This document shows, in pieces, positions 16,401 through 22,668 of a stretch of DNA of 31,149 bases. Position 1 is the first letter of the stretch. Every line of letters starts with the position of its first letter. The translations under genes were made by a program, and so were the position numbers. The notes under the pieces are model-generated. The model was not told the DNA's origin. It searched no databases and saw nothing but the letters and a program-made list of their open reading frames with translations. The stretch covers positions 1 to 31,149 of IMG/VR virus record IMGVR_UViG_3300032931_000009; one strand, 5' to 3'. Origin of the DNA: a virus.

Positions 16401-19131
16401 CTTGGTTGTTTTTATCTATTAAAGCCTGCTTCTCTTTTATTTTTTCAATAACGGCTGTAACTAGATTCGGGTCTTTCCCTACAATTGATTTGGACATGTT
16501 GTCCATTTCTGCTTGAATCTTATTGTTTGCAGTAATTAACTCAAACGCTTTGCGTTGACTAGCAACAGGAATATCTGTTGGTATTTGAGCCATGATGCTC
16601 TTGGCTTTTTCTAATGCTTTGACCTCAACATCTGCTTGTTCTTTTGTGATTTTACCAGATGCTAAGTTAAGGGCAATATTAGCTTTTTGTAATTTAGCAT
16701 ACTCAGGATCATTGATCAATGAGCTCATAGCTATATAATCATCATCCGTAACAGATTTGCCCTCAAATACAGTTTTAATGCCAACCATTGGGCCACCTAA
16801 AATTAAGGCTCCTACGGCCCCAACTTTCGCATCCTGTGCAACTTGATCCCAATACTCTTTTGACTCCATAGAGGCTACCTTAAATGCCTCCATGCCCATC
16901 AATTTATTAGAGAATCTCTTCCATTCTTTCTCAGCAATACCTTGCTCTGATTCTGTCTCAGCCTCACCAAGTGCTCCACCTGTAAGTCTTGTTCCTATTT
17001 TACCAATCTTAGTTGCCGCAACCTTTTTTACTCCTTTAGCTATTCCTGTTGCAGCAAGTTTTTCACCCGCCTCAACAATTGCTTTTCTAATAACATCCAT
17101 TGTACTATTCTCTGGAATGCTTTGTGCTACTTTACCAAGTAACTTTACAATTGGGCCTTTGCCTCCTTTTAAAACAGCATTTAATCCAGCCTCTTCTAAA
17201 AAACCAGTTGCTATAGCAATAGGCACCGCTACAAAATCTTTCTCAGATTCTGTCATGTACGGCATATCTTTATTGGTTTCCATCTCTTTACGAGTAGCAC
17301 CAATACTTTGCATAATCATCATTGGCAATCCACCAACCATTGCAGGAGCACTGTAAAAAAGACCACCTAGGGCAGCAGGAATAATACCACTCTTTTCCAT
17401 TTCAGTAGCATACTCTTCTGTAGTAGATTTATCTTTCATGCTTTCTAGTGCACCAATATGCCTAGCCTGCATTTCTTTAGTTGCTTGTCTACGATACATA
17501 TCACCACCTGCAGCTAATAACCATGGCTTTTTTTCTAACTCATCGCTTTTAATACCAAACAAATCTAAAGTCTGAGCACCTAATGTTTTCCACAAACCAA
17601 GTTGGTCATCAAGACCACCTGACATTGCCTCAAGACCACTAATAGCTTTGTTCCATAACCATCCACCCCAGTTACCTTCTTCAGCTTTTCTTTTATAATT
17701 CTCTAAAGCCTTCTTACGTAATTGGAACTGATCGACATCTACCGACTCAGCATTCTTACGTAAAGAAACTTCTTGAGCTTGTAATTGTTGTTGTGTTTTT
17801 AATAAAGTTTGTTGCATTGCCGGCAAAGATGGGTCAGCTGGGTTAGCCTTAGCCATTGCCTCGAAGTTTGTTGCATCTCTTTCAAAAGCAACTCTTTGTT
17901 GTTCAAAAGATTTAATATCTGTAGCAATCTTTTTAGATTTCTGCAATACGTCTTTTGACAAGAAGTTAATATCTTCTTTTACATTATAGAACTCAGGTTT
18001 AGTTACATCATACTGATCGTTTGATGGCAACGTAACCTCAGGCTGCTTAACAACTTCTTTCTTAACCTCAACTGTTTTGTATTTCTGAGAACCACCTTCT
18101 ACAACTTTATTGCCAAGTAACTTATTATAGATACTCATGACACCTTTTAGGTATCCACCATAAGTAGTTTTATTACCATACTCGCGGCCAGGAACTTGTC
18201 TTAAAGCAGACTTATTACCCCTTGCAGCTTGTTCGGCTAATGCAGGAGCATACCATGCTCCAGGAGCATGTACCCCTAATCCTTGAAATTGATCATAATA
18301 GCGACCAGCTACATCTCTTTCTAAGTTAGGGTCTTTATCAAAAGTCTTTTTAAAGTTTTCAAACGTACCATATTCTTGTTTGTATTCATCTGTTTGATCA
18401 TAAATACCCTTAAGAGTTCCTGTAACAAACTGATATGTACCCGATGCACTAGCACGACCTGCCTTACCTCTCATCTTTGTACGCATACCAACACGGTTCT
18501 CTCCTGGTTGAGCACCAGATTCGTGTAATGCAATAGCATCAAGCATTGTATCTCTGTCAATCTTTTGCTTAGGATTTAAAGCAGATGTTTTACTTGGGAT
18601 TGGTATTTTCTTGTATGTAGTAACAACCTCTGTTTCAGCAGGTATTACATTCATCTTAGGAGCACGTAATAGCTCTCCACCTGTACTTGATACACCGCCT
18701 GAGAAATCAGGGGCAGCTATAGGCTTAGGAGCCTTAAGTAATTCTTTAACTGTGGCTTTTTTCTCAGGATATCCTTCGAAGTAAGCCTTACTAGGAGCTC
18801 TTAATAACTCTCCTTCAGTACCTACTAGAGGTGTCTCAATTGGCTTTTCTTGTGTAGAAGAAGCCGAAGGCGTAGGTGCTACCTCTTTCTTTGTAACCAA
18901 TGAAGTAGGTTCCTGAACTTGTCTTGAAGGTAACTCCAAAGTCTTTTTTTTTTCAGCAACTGGTGCTGAAATAGTTCCTGAGAACTCTGACGGAGACGGG
19001 AAATCAAATGATTTCGAGCCTACTTTTTTATCCTTAGTGCTAACTGTTGAACTTTTTTTGGTACTAGTCGGCACACCTTTCTTCGATGTAACACCTGAAG
19101 GAGATGGGAAATCGTATTGTTCTTGATCCAT
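10423..19131 (-). CDS. Giant polyvalent virion protein: transglycosylase-like, GNAT-like and HExxH metallopeptidase domains
   Basis: At 2902 aa this is by far the largest protein in the window. Residues about 1-190 are low-complexity, with repeated motifs FPSPS and (G/K)ELL(R/K)AP. About 190-340 is a lysozyme-like/lytic transglycosylase fold (ALHESG with likely catalytic E204; SGTYQFV at 230-236). Hydrophobic stretches occur near 580-610, 768-788 and 2457-2488. About 1195-1295 is predicted coiled coil. About 1340-1450 resembles a GNAT fold (DKGKGVATQVM around 1395, FYMKSGF). HELAH at 1520-1524, with a following SEKFARGFEKYL and APS...WLLDIYNGI, matches the metallopeptidase of phage polyvalent proteins. 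The rest is long helices. Last in the structural operon, it is probably packaged and injected, like T7 gp16 or crAss-like cargo proteins. Individual activities are inferred. Confidence 0.85.
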   Translation of the reverse strand: MDQEQYDFPSPSGVTSKKGVPTSTKKSSTVSTKDKKVGSKSFDFPSPSEFSGTISAPVAEKKKTLELPSRQVQEPTSLVTKKEVAPTPSASSTQEKPIETPLVGTEGELLRAPSKAYFEGYPEKKATVKELLKAPKPIAAPDFSGGVSSTGGELLRAPKMNVIPAETEVVTTYKKIPIPSKTSALNPKQKIDRDTMLDAIALHESGAQPGENRVGMRTKMRGKAGRASASGTYQFVTGTLKGIYDQTDEYKQEYGTFENFKKTFDKDPNLERDVAGRYYDQFQGLGVHAPGAWYAPALAEQAARGNKSALRQVPGREYGNKTTYGGYLKGVMSIYNKLLGNKVVEGGSQKYKTVEVKKEVVKQPEVTLPSNDQYDVTKPEFYNVKEDINFLSKDVLQKSKKIATDIKSFEQQRVAFERDATNFEAMAKANPADPSLPAMQQTLLKTQQQLQAQEVSLRKNAESVDVDQFQLRKKALENYKRKAEEGNWGGWLWNKAISGLEAMSGGLDDQLGLWKTLGAQTLDLFGIKSDELEKKPWLLAAGGDMYRRQATKEMQARHIGALESMKDKSTTEEYATEMEKSGIIPAALGGLFYSAPAMVGGLPMMIMQSIGATRKEMETNKDMPYMTESEKDFVAVPIAIATGFLEEAGLNAVLKGGKGPIVKLLGKVAQSIPENSTMDVIRKAIVEAGEKLAATGIAKGVKKVAATKIGKIGTRLTGGALGEAETESEQGIAEKEWKRFSNKLMGMEAFKVASMESKEYWDQVAQDAKVGAVGALILGGPMVGIKTVFEGKSVTDDDYIAMSSLINDPEYAKLQKANIALNLASGKITKEQADVEVKALEKAKSIMAQIPTDIPVASQRKAFELITANNKIQAEMDNMSKSIVGKDPNLVTAVIEKIKEKQALIDKNNQELSKLPQNAVQEQTTSEVPVQPEAGGRVQMAEGEPQAEPQVPTQESQREEIERRRKEELDQYANNLIVKTEVYEDGEGRRFLVHTLKNGKKRLDSANEDNKRTGTLEVYDGSVPVENYITEPTKIEEIEVAPSKQENRINEKYDAEIAALEEVAPTQETKTEEVKPTEEGQLDELGDKPTPEVEQAAKKSGVPVTGVWSMFKVNKKVFGLNNVQALASAIAIDRVVGTIAKRSGKTKEQVYKSIDFQKGDISQFNVAVQPGRPVIDENGNTLLYQRKDTVESLEDDISWNDQAIEELEINDIAGSLENIKEAKERLDQEVEKVKASSMSSSDKKEAIQELKDEYKNEVDTSKDWIKTFKEQIAKLKSENNKYRRRIEKLKNPKAKEEIVKKEKQQKEQVDKLAKEAPVPENPSAEKPAEQEKNKWSKNPTLEKFLNELSKLRSLEWNMLFPDKLNYGNGAVLQFSTFNKKENELELQTLISIDKGKGVATQVMKDIASIADKNGVELTLFAQPFGDWTDKLGIRDLVNFYMKSGFVIDPEYMDDFEFDSKEEAIAYAEKYNDGIRMIRVPQVNGLFQESAGGVQGAMQIGKDGKAIIYALSNPNVSTPLHELAHVYENYLTDKEKANILSWTGQKEWNRETSEKFARGFEKYLSDGKAPSNALKEIFDQFKEWLLDIYNGIVDSEIDIELNDKMRDIYDAMLSESEVNDNYLLDVVKSVLEGQRFKATNQRIKDFVAKWRESEKELTPQDIIGIIPMTEARATRIANSLSDRLNKAENKKKAAEEKAKQEKKVMLPASILSSMVKALKEGMTTDLIAVEGVKALKRLKRYKTMSEQERQAITDEINKKAGVPRPAAPSAQQVLGIESTQELVDEMEVLKEKLGAREESAEGGAVSAKEAVNSMIDAVKRLGAKGILTSAQMNSLLSGLKEDMTNPITRARFFDKAEKIIKNAIYAETLSKAVAIREQIRRLAGNKNLIDDVKQAALEFARLSPSMVEDIDEYMENAQQFYDAIKTPRVTPKGGANFRQATDINERLEYINRESERQMEAMKGMLLDNYNNLVDLGVISADISLKEIKEIIAAIEKGEPVEGAEEVIEATRELIKLEFKNAAEVAAKMLSGKHPLTGETVTFSPEVKQLVKNFLEMDLDKLSTDQLYQSLDAVNNLIVNEYVNKMGAIYNSYAGTLEGNITGKRLGGKGNFKRAILTVLGRIPAIRKFINKRLDPIETLLAGYFKSDDKARTFMTASKLYDIINMHSKAIKMVNNISKDYVASFGKMKANGKKFMNALNVYERGIYADLLRSVIGTPKEVQDDFNDKMDLLKQTIETNKKSGDKRLIEKAKLYEQVYEKIKDAKNAEEVGKLVDPVNKQGAEFWVGKWAESYDLFATIASTIYNKKINKEDFYTPEGWEKIVPYETTQDLNAMNTYKMAFNFINQSPVSTMMDRQNKKKLPSQGEGDIKETTYVKDYDFDINNATKLRKTMLDLLTASSVQHLMGFINSKGFNEMFPDVENRTFAKEKIYTMVNLLRDREYDDSAAEWKSANDTMTYFASVARSAALTSALAPIQQTIPVFIGTIINTVEELPSLLVGQVPSFAKGFGYVTSPSFNKAINNSGYGISLRGLDSVASLGASDTILTSAAESGAKKFFEALRGLNDAQLKFLLSKPDVIAARGAWASYYVYKLRKMGLPTNDIDWSKPLNKEAADFAESKVNQTLNSSVQETLGEMFASKKASNKLLRNTIFAFASFSINMKAQINKDLLIIGSLNSSLSDKAEAGKDLLRISGEAYIYSQISGSIMNYVYDKLFELYGVKESEEDKKKRRDNKTNSAITRGYTDMMSPIPGAGDELLIYATNYLLGGKEIKEKLPEEKLYFAKTKRAVPENKFLFYEKDSNSDAEAYLNLVGGLAGVPAGNISNVTANTMLLNDVYKDKDGTILKLTQEEKDNLTPWVKGQTTSVFGIGLRQTGEIANKLAKQYIKNAKARAAQRKKERLYFAK

Positions 19132-19140
19132 TTTGATTTT

Positions 19141-20613
19141 TTATTGGTCTTCGTCGATGAAGTATCCTGCGTCTTCTAATTGCTTTTTGTAATCGTTGGC
19201 TGTCATATTAGTTGCTCCTGAGTCCTTGTACTTCTTTAACATAGCACTATATGGAACATACTTTCCTTCTTCTTTCATTAAACGGACAGCTCTTCTGTAG
19301 TTTATTTCACCTGAAGCAGCATCACCCGTTTTAAGTAAAAGAAGTTTATGTAAATCACTTTTCTTTTTTATAGTAAAGGTAGGCGTTTCGTCACCTTCTC
19401 TATATATATTTACTCCTATAACGCCATTGGGATTAACATATTTTTTAATTCTTACGTTAGGGAATCCAGCATTACCTAGAGATTGGGTAAGAATAGTATT
19501 TGTAGCATCTGTTAAATTTGCAGATGTAGGATTCTTTATATCCCTCCAAGAATCCATAGATAAACCTAGTGACTCTACAAAGTTTTTATCTTCGCTAGTA
19601 GGCTTGTCAGGTGGAGGTGGTGTTTTAACATTAGTAATTTTAGTCCCTAATGATGCCTCAAAGTTTTGCTTAACAATTTCCTGAGCCTTTGCTTGCAAAG
19701 TTGCATCTATCTGTGGCTTCCATTGACCTTCAGCATAATTATACTTTATTAAGTTTTTATTACCATCCTTAATTAAAGCAGCCTTTTCATCCTCAGATTG
19801 ATACATATCATATCCACCATAGTCTCCCAATACAGCAGCATAAGCTTCTGGGCTAGATAAAACAGAGCTAACTTGAGATGCAATTATTTGCTCATAATTA
19901 GCAGCATTTTTAGCAGACTCCACAACACCATAAACACCATTGGTTCCAGGTAGTTCTTGGTATATACCAACCCCTTTTAATATATCCCCTAATCCTTTAG
20001 CATGTTTAGCTAAGTCAACAGTAGGGTCAGCTAATCTTGTTGCATCAGCAAAAGATGTTACAGCAGCTAATGTTGTTTGGTCTTTAATTTGTCCTGTGTT
20101 TGGATCAGTTTTACCAATAAAAACAGTACCTCCTGTAGGAGATATAAAAGTCTCTTGATTTGTTAAATCAGCACTAGCGTTGAATTTTTTTATTTTAAAT
20201 ATGCCGCCTTTTGAAACTTCTCCAGCAAGCATTTTTTTAGATAACTCAGATGCATTAGCACTAAATGTCTTACCAACTTTATTTAAAACACCTGTGTCTG
20301 TATTTAAAGTTAATAAAAGCTTTTTATATTGGGATCTTGTCATTAACCCCTTTTTTAATTGATCAGCCCAGATGTTAATCATACTACGACCGCTATCAAT
20401 ATGCTTAAATAAAAATTGATTATAACTCTGACTAGTAGTTGCTTCAACGTCCCCTACTTTAGAATAAGCTTCTGCAGTAAAGTCGTCAATTTTTTCTTGT
20501 TCAGCTTTACGTTTTTCATCTAAAGCAATTAATCTATCAGTAAGATCGGTGCTTATCTTATTAAAATCTGTTGGCGGTTGTTGTTGCCCAATATATCCTG
20601 CTAATTCTGCCAT
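19141..20613 (-). CDS. Probable internal virion (ejection/cargo) protein
   Basis: A 490-aa protein lying between the Ala/Gln-rich protein and the giant polyvalent protein, nine bases from the latter. The N-terminal 130 residues are helical and charged (LDEKRKAEQEKIDDFTAEAYSK). A Gly/Thr-rich central part (SPTGGTVFIGKTDPNTG) is followed by a Pro-rich linker (TPPPPDKPTSEDK), then a mixed C-terminal region ending DYKKQLEDAGYFIDEDQ. There is no enzymatic motif, signal peptide or membrane segment. In podoviruses the slots after the tail genes hold proteins stored inside the capsid and ejected with the DNA; that role is inferred from position. Specific family not recognised. Confidence 0.6.
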   Translation of the reverse strand: MAELAGYIGQQQPPTDFNKISTDLTDRLIALDEKRKAEQEKIDDFTAEAYSKVGDVEATTSQSYNQFLFKHIDSGRSMINIWADQLKKGLMTRSQYKKLLLTLNTDTGVLNKVGKTFSANASELSKKMLAGEVSKGGIFKIKKFNASADLTNQETFISPTGGTVFIGKTDPNTGQIKDQTTLAAVTSFADATRLADPTVDLAKHAKGLGDILKGVGIYQELPGTNGVYGVVESAKNAANYEQIIASQVSSVLSSPEAYAAVLGDYGGYDMYQSEDEKAALIKDGNKNLIKYNYAEGQWKPQIDATLQAKAQEIVKQNFEASLGTKITNVKTPPPPDKPTSEDKNFVESLGLSMDSWRDIKNPTSANLTDATNTILTQSLGNAGFPNVRIKKYVNPNGVIGVNIYREGDETPTFTIKKKSDLHKLLLLKTGDAASGEINYRRAVRLMKEEGKYVPYSAMLKKYKDSGATNMTANDYKKQLEDAGYFIDEDQ

Positions 20614-20617
20614 CTAA

Positions 20618-21487
20618 TTACTGTTTTTTTAGCGTATTATTCATGTAAAAATCATTTAAAGCATCGTCACTTTGATACATTCCTTTATACATTCCAGGTG
20701 TATACTGAGTAGTTGGCACAAAATTATTGTAATTATTTGTCCAATTAGGTGCCGAATTAATTACTGCTCCAATTGGACTAGCTCCTTGTTGTGTCATATA
20801 TGATCCTGTAATTCCCGGAGGCGGTCCTGTTGGAACACCAAGATTAGCTGCAGGTACTTGAGCAGGTGTTGTTACTGGGTTACTTACAGGAACTCTATCT
20901 TTATTCATATAAGCATTTAAATATGCTGCATTAGAAACAGCCCCAGCAATACCTGCCATCCCCTGATTCTCCATATCCATACCTTGGCCTGCCATTCGTT
21001 GGCCACCTTGTATTTGACTTAAACGAAGATTTCTTTCTGTGTTTACTTTTGTATTCTCGATATCTTGCTGATTAGCAGCCTTCTGCATTTGTAATTGTGA
21101 TTGAGCTTGCTCAACTTGTGCAGCTAATTGAAGGTCGGCTTGTTGGCCTCCTGCCATTAACCCAGGGACAGCACCAATAACTCCAGCAGCTCCAGATTCT
21201 TGAGCAGCTCTTACTAAGCCAGCTTCTCTAGCTTGTTGATTCTGTTGTGCTAATTCAAACCCTTTCATTGGTACAGTTAACGCAGCAAACTTATCCTCAG
21301 CTTTTGTGTTAAGTAATTGGTTTACAGCCGTTGCTGTTTTAGCATTAGCTTCCGCTGTATTTGCAGCTCCTTGTATCATTTGATACGCTGAAAGCCCTGT
21401 ATTTACTGCTAATGATGCCCAGCCTACTGGTCCCATAGCTGCTTGTGCTCCTGTTGCTGCTACATTTGCTGCTGTTCCTAAACTCAT
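20618..21487 (-). CDS. Ala/Gln-rich internal virion protein (ejection-protein-like)
   Basis: A 289-aa low-complexity protein. The first 45 residues are Ala/Gly-rich and hydrophobic (AATGAQAAMGPVGWASLAV), with membrane-insertion character. About 45-160 is long helix rich in Ala, Gln and Asn (VEQAQSQLQMQKAANQQDIE). The C-terminal third is Pro/Gly/Asn/Tyr-rich and probably extended. This composition resembles the small ejection proteins of podoviruses such as T7 gp14, which enter the host envelope with the DNA. It lies four bases upstream of the 490-aa gene and one base downstream of the GNAT gene. Assignment is by composition and position only. Confidence 0.6.
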   Translation of the reverse strand: MSLGTAANVAATGAQAAMGPVGWASLAVNTGLSAYQMIQGAANTAEANAKTATAVNQLLNTKAEDKFAALTVPMKGFELAQQNQQAREAGLVRAAQESGAAGVIGAVPGLMAGGQQADLQLAAQVEQAQSQLQMQKAANQQDIENTKVNTERNLRLSQIQGGQRMAGQGMDMENQGMAGIAGAVSNAAYLNAYMNKDRVPVSNPVTTPAQVPAANLGVPTGPPPGITGSYMTQQGASPIGAVINSAPNWTNNYNNFVPTTQYTPGMYKGMYQSDDALNDFYMNNTLKKQ

Positions 21488-21488
21488 T

Positions 21489-21896
21489 TTATAGATGTTT
21501 TACTAGTTCTGTGCAGTTTTTTTCAGTTTCAATATATCCTGCATTTTTATATTTATTTACCAAGTTTTTATTATGAACCGACACTAACATAAACCTATAT
21601 CCAGATTCTTTGCAAGCTAAACTAATAGTTTCAATTAAAAACTCAATTGCTTTGTTTCTATCTTTTTCTCTGTAGTTAATATTAGATACAATAAATTCGC
21701 AAAATGCTATTGATGAATTAGTAAAGTATGCATATCCTGCACAAATATCTATATCACCTTTTGATATCATAAAACCACCTGTTGCATTGTTGGGTAAAGC
21801 ATCCCTACTTGGAATAACACCTCCCCAATCATTCCACCATTTAGTTAATATATTATCGTAATCATTTTCATTTAATAATCTAACGGAGAAATCCAT
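21489..21896 (-). CDS. GNAT-fold N-acetyltransferase-like protein
   Basis: A 135-aa protein with the strand and helix order of a GNAT acetyltransferase: VRLLNENDYDNILTKWW at the start (beta1-alpha1), ICAGYAYF and AFCEFIVSN strands, a helix REKDRNKAIEFLIETI where acetyl-CoA normally binds, and the typical end LVSVHNKNLVNKYKNAGY. The usual R/Q-x-x-G-x-G/A loop is degenerate (YREKDRNKA), so cofactor binding is uncertain. Proteins of this kind sit inside structural operons of many phages with unknown targets. Here it lies between the tail protein and the internal virion proteins; a second GNAT-like domain is in the giant protein. Confidence 0.75.
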   Translation of the reverse strand: MDFSVRLLNENDYDNILTKWWNDWGGVIPSRDALPNNATGGFMISKGDIDICAGYAYFTNSSIAFCEFIVSNINYREKDRNKAIEFLIETISLACKESGYRFMLVSVHNKNLVNKYKNAGYIETEKNCTELVKHL

Positions 21897-21913
21897 CTAC
21901 AAATATAATTAAA

Positions 21914-22642
21914 TTATGGGTAGGATTTAAATACATCTGAAGATACCATAAACATTTCTGTATAAGTTGTATCGCTATTGGTAAACTCTACGCTTAGATA
22001 AGTCCCTCTTGTAGGTGTTGATTCAGCAACTGGATTTTTCTCATAAAGAATAAAACTACCATTTGTTGGTGCCGTTCCTGTTACAGTGACTGTCACTGTT
22101 GTTCCAGAGTGTGCCGTAATTGGGCCAATAAAAGTAAGAACTCCTGTATTAACCCAATAAAGATTATCTCCTGTGCTAATTATATCGCCAATATTAAATG
22201 CAAATGTAAGTATACCTGCTGCATAAGTTGTAACATTGCCTATACCTTGAACAGATGTCATAGATATATTATTAGCAGACAATTCAGTTCTTCTAATATA
22301 ACCATACCAAGTACCCTCCTTTAAGTCATACCAAGTTTTATCAATATACCCTTCTCCTTGGTCAGATAAAATATCTGTTTCCCAAGCAGTAGTTGAATTA
22401 GTGGCTATGGTTTTAAATGATTTTGTTTGAGCAGGGTCATTATTAAATATGGTAGTTATTTTAGATGGGTATAAAACGCCATAATAACTATTTCTAACAG
22501 GATTTGAGTTATGTTTATATAAATTGCCATTACTAAATGAATACATATAGTTATTCATAGACACCATCCACTCAGGACGGTAGTCGTGGTAGGATGTCCA
22601 TCCACTTAATCTAGGAGAATATGTTAATGTATAGTATGACAT
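21914..22642 (-). CDS. Tail structural protein, likely detached C-terminal part of the tail (muzzle/stabilization-type) protein
   Basis: A 242-aa protein from ATG 22642; an in-frame TTG nine bases earlier is possible. It starts with LTYSPRLSGWTSYHDYRPEWM, followed by MYSFSNGNLYKHN and KSFKTIATNSTTAWETDI. From memory, this succession (spK-gWtSf, sf-nG-lY-Hn, then k-fkti-..-s-aW) occurs near the C-terminus of the about 1000-1400-aa tail stabilization proteins of crAss-like and related phages. A beta-rich Gly/Thr segment (about 130-205; FNIGDIISTGDNLYWVN) interrupts it. It lies 26 bases after the 1376-aa tail gene, which lacks that ending, so the two probably assemble together in the tail. The homology needs an alignment to confirm. 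Confidence 0.65.
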   Translation of the reverse strand: MSYYTLTYSPRLSGWTSYHDYRPEWMVSMNNYMYSFSNGNLYKHNSNPVRNSYYGVLYPSKITTIFNNDPAQTKSFKTIATNSTTAWETDILSDQGEGYIDKTWYDLKEGTWYGYIRRTELSANNISMTSVQGIGNVTTYAAGILTFAFNIGDIISTGDNLYWVNTGVLTFIGPITAHSGTTVTVTVTGTAPTNGSFILYEKNPVAESTPTRGTYLSVEFTNSDTTYTEMFMVSSDVFKSYP

Positions 22643-22668
22643 ATATTGCAAATTTACTTATTTAATTA

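Noticed and set aside
16892-17356. Forward open frame of 154 codons inside the giant reverse gene
   Set aside because: Antisense to the giant coding frame, with biased Ala/Pro/Ile content and no homology I can recognise; nothing upstream supports a start.
10423-19131. Virion RNA polymerase of the crAss-like or N4 type in the giant protein
   Set aside because: No DFDGD-type catalytic motif or T7-like polymerase motifs were found in the translated sequence.
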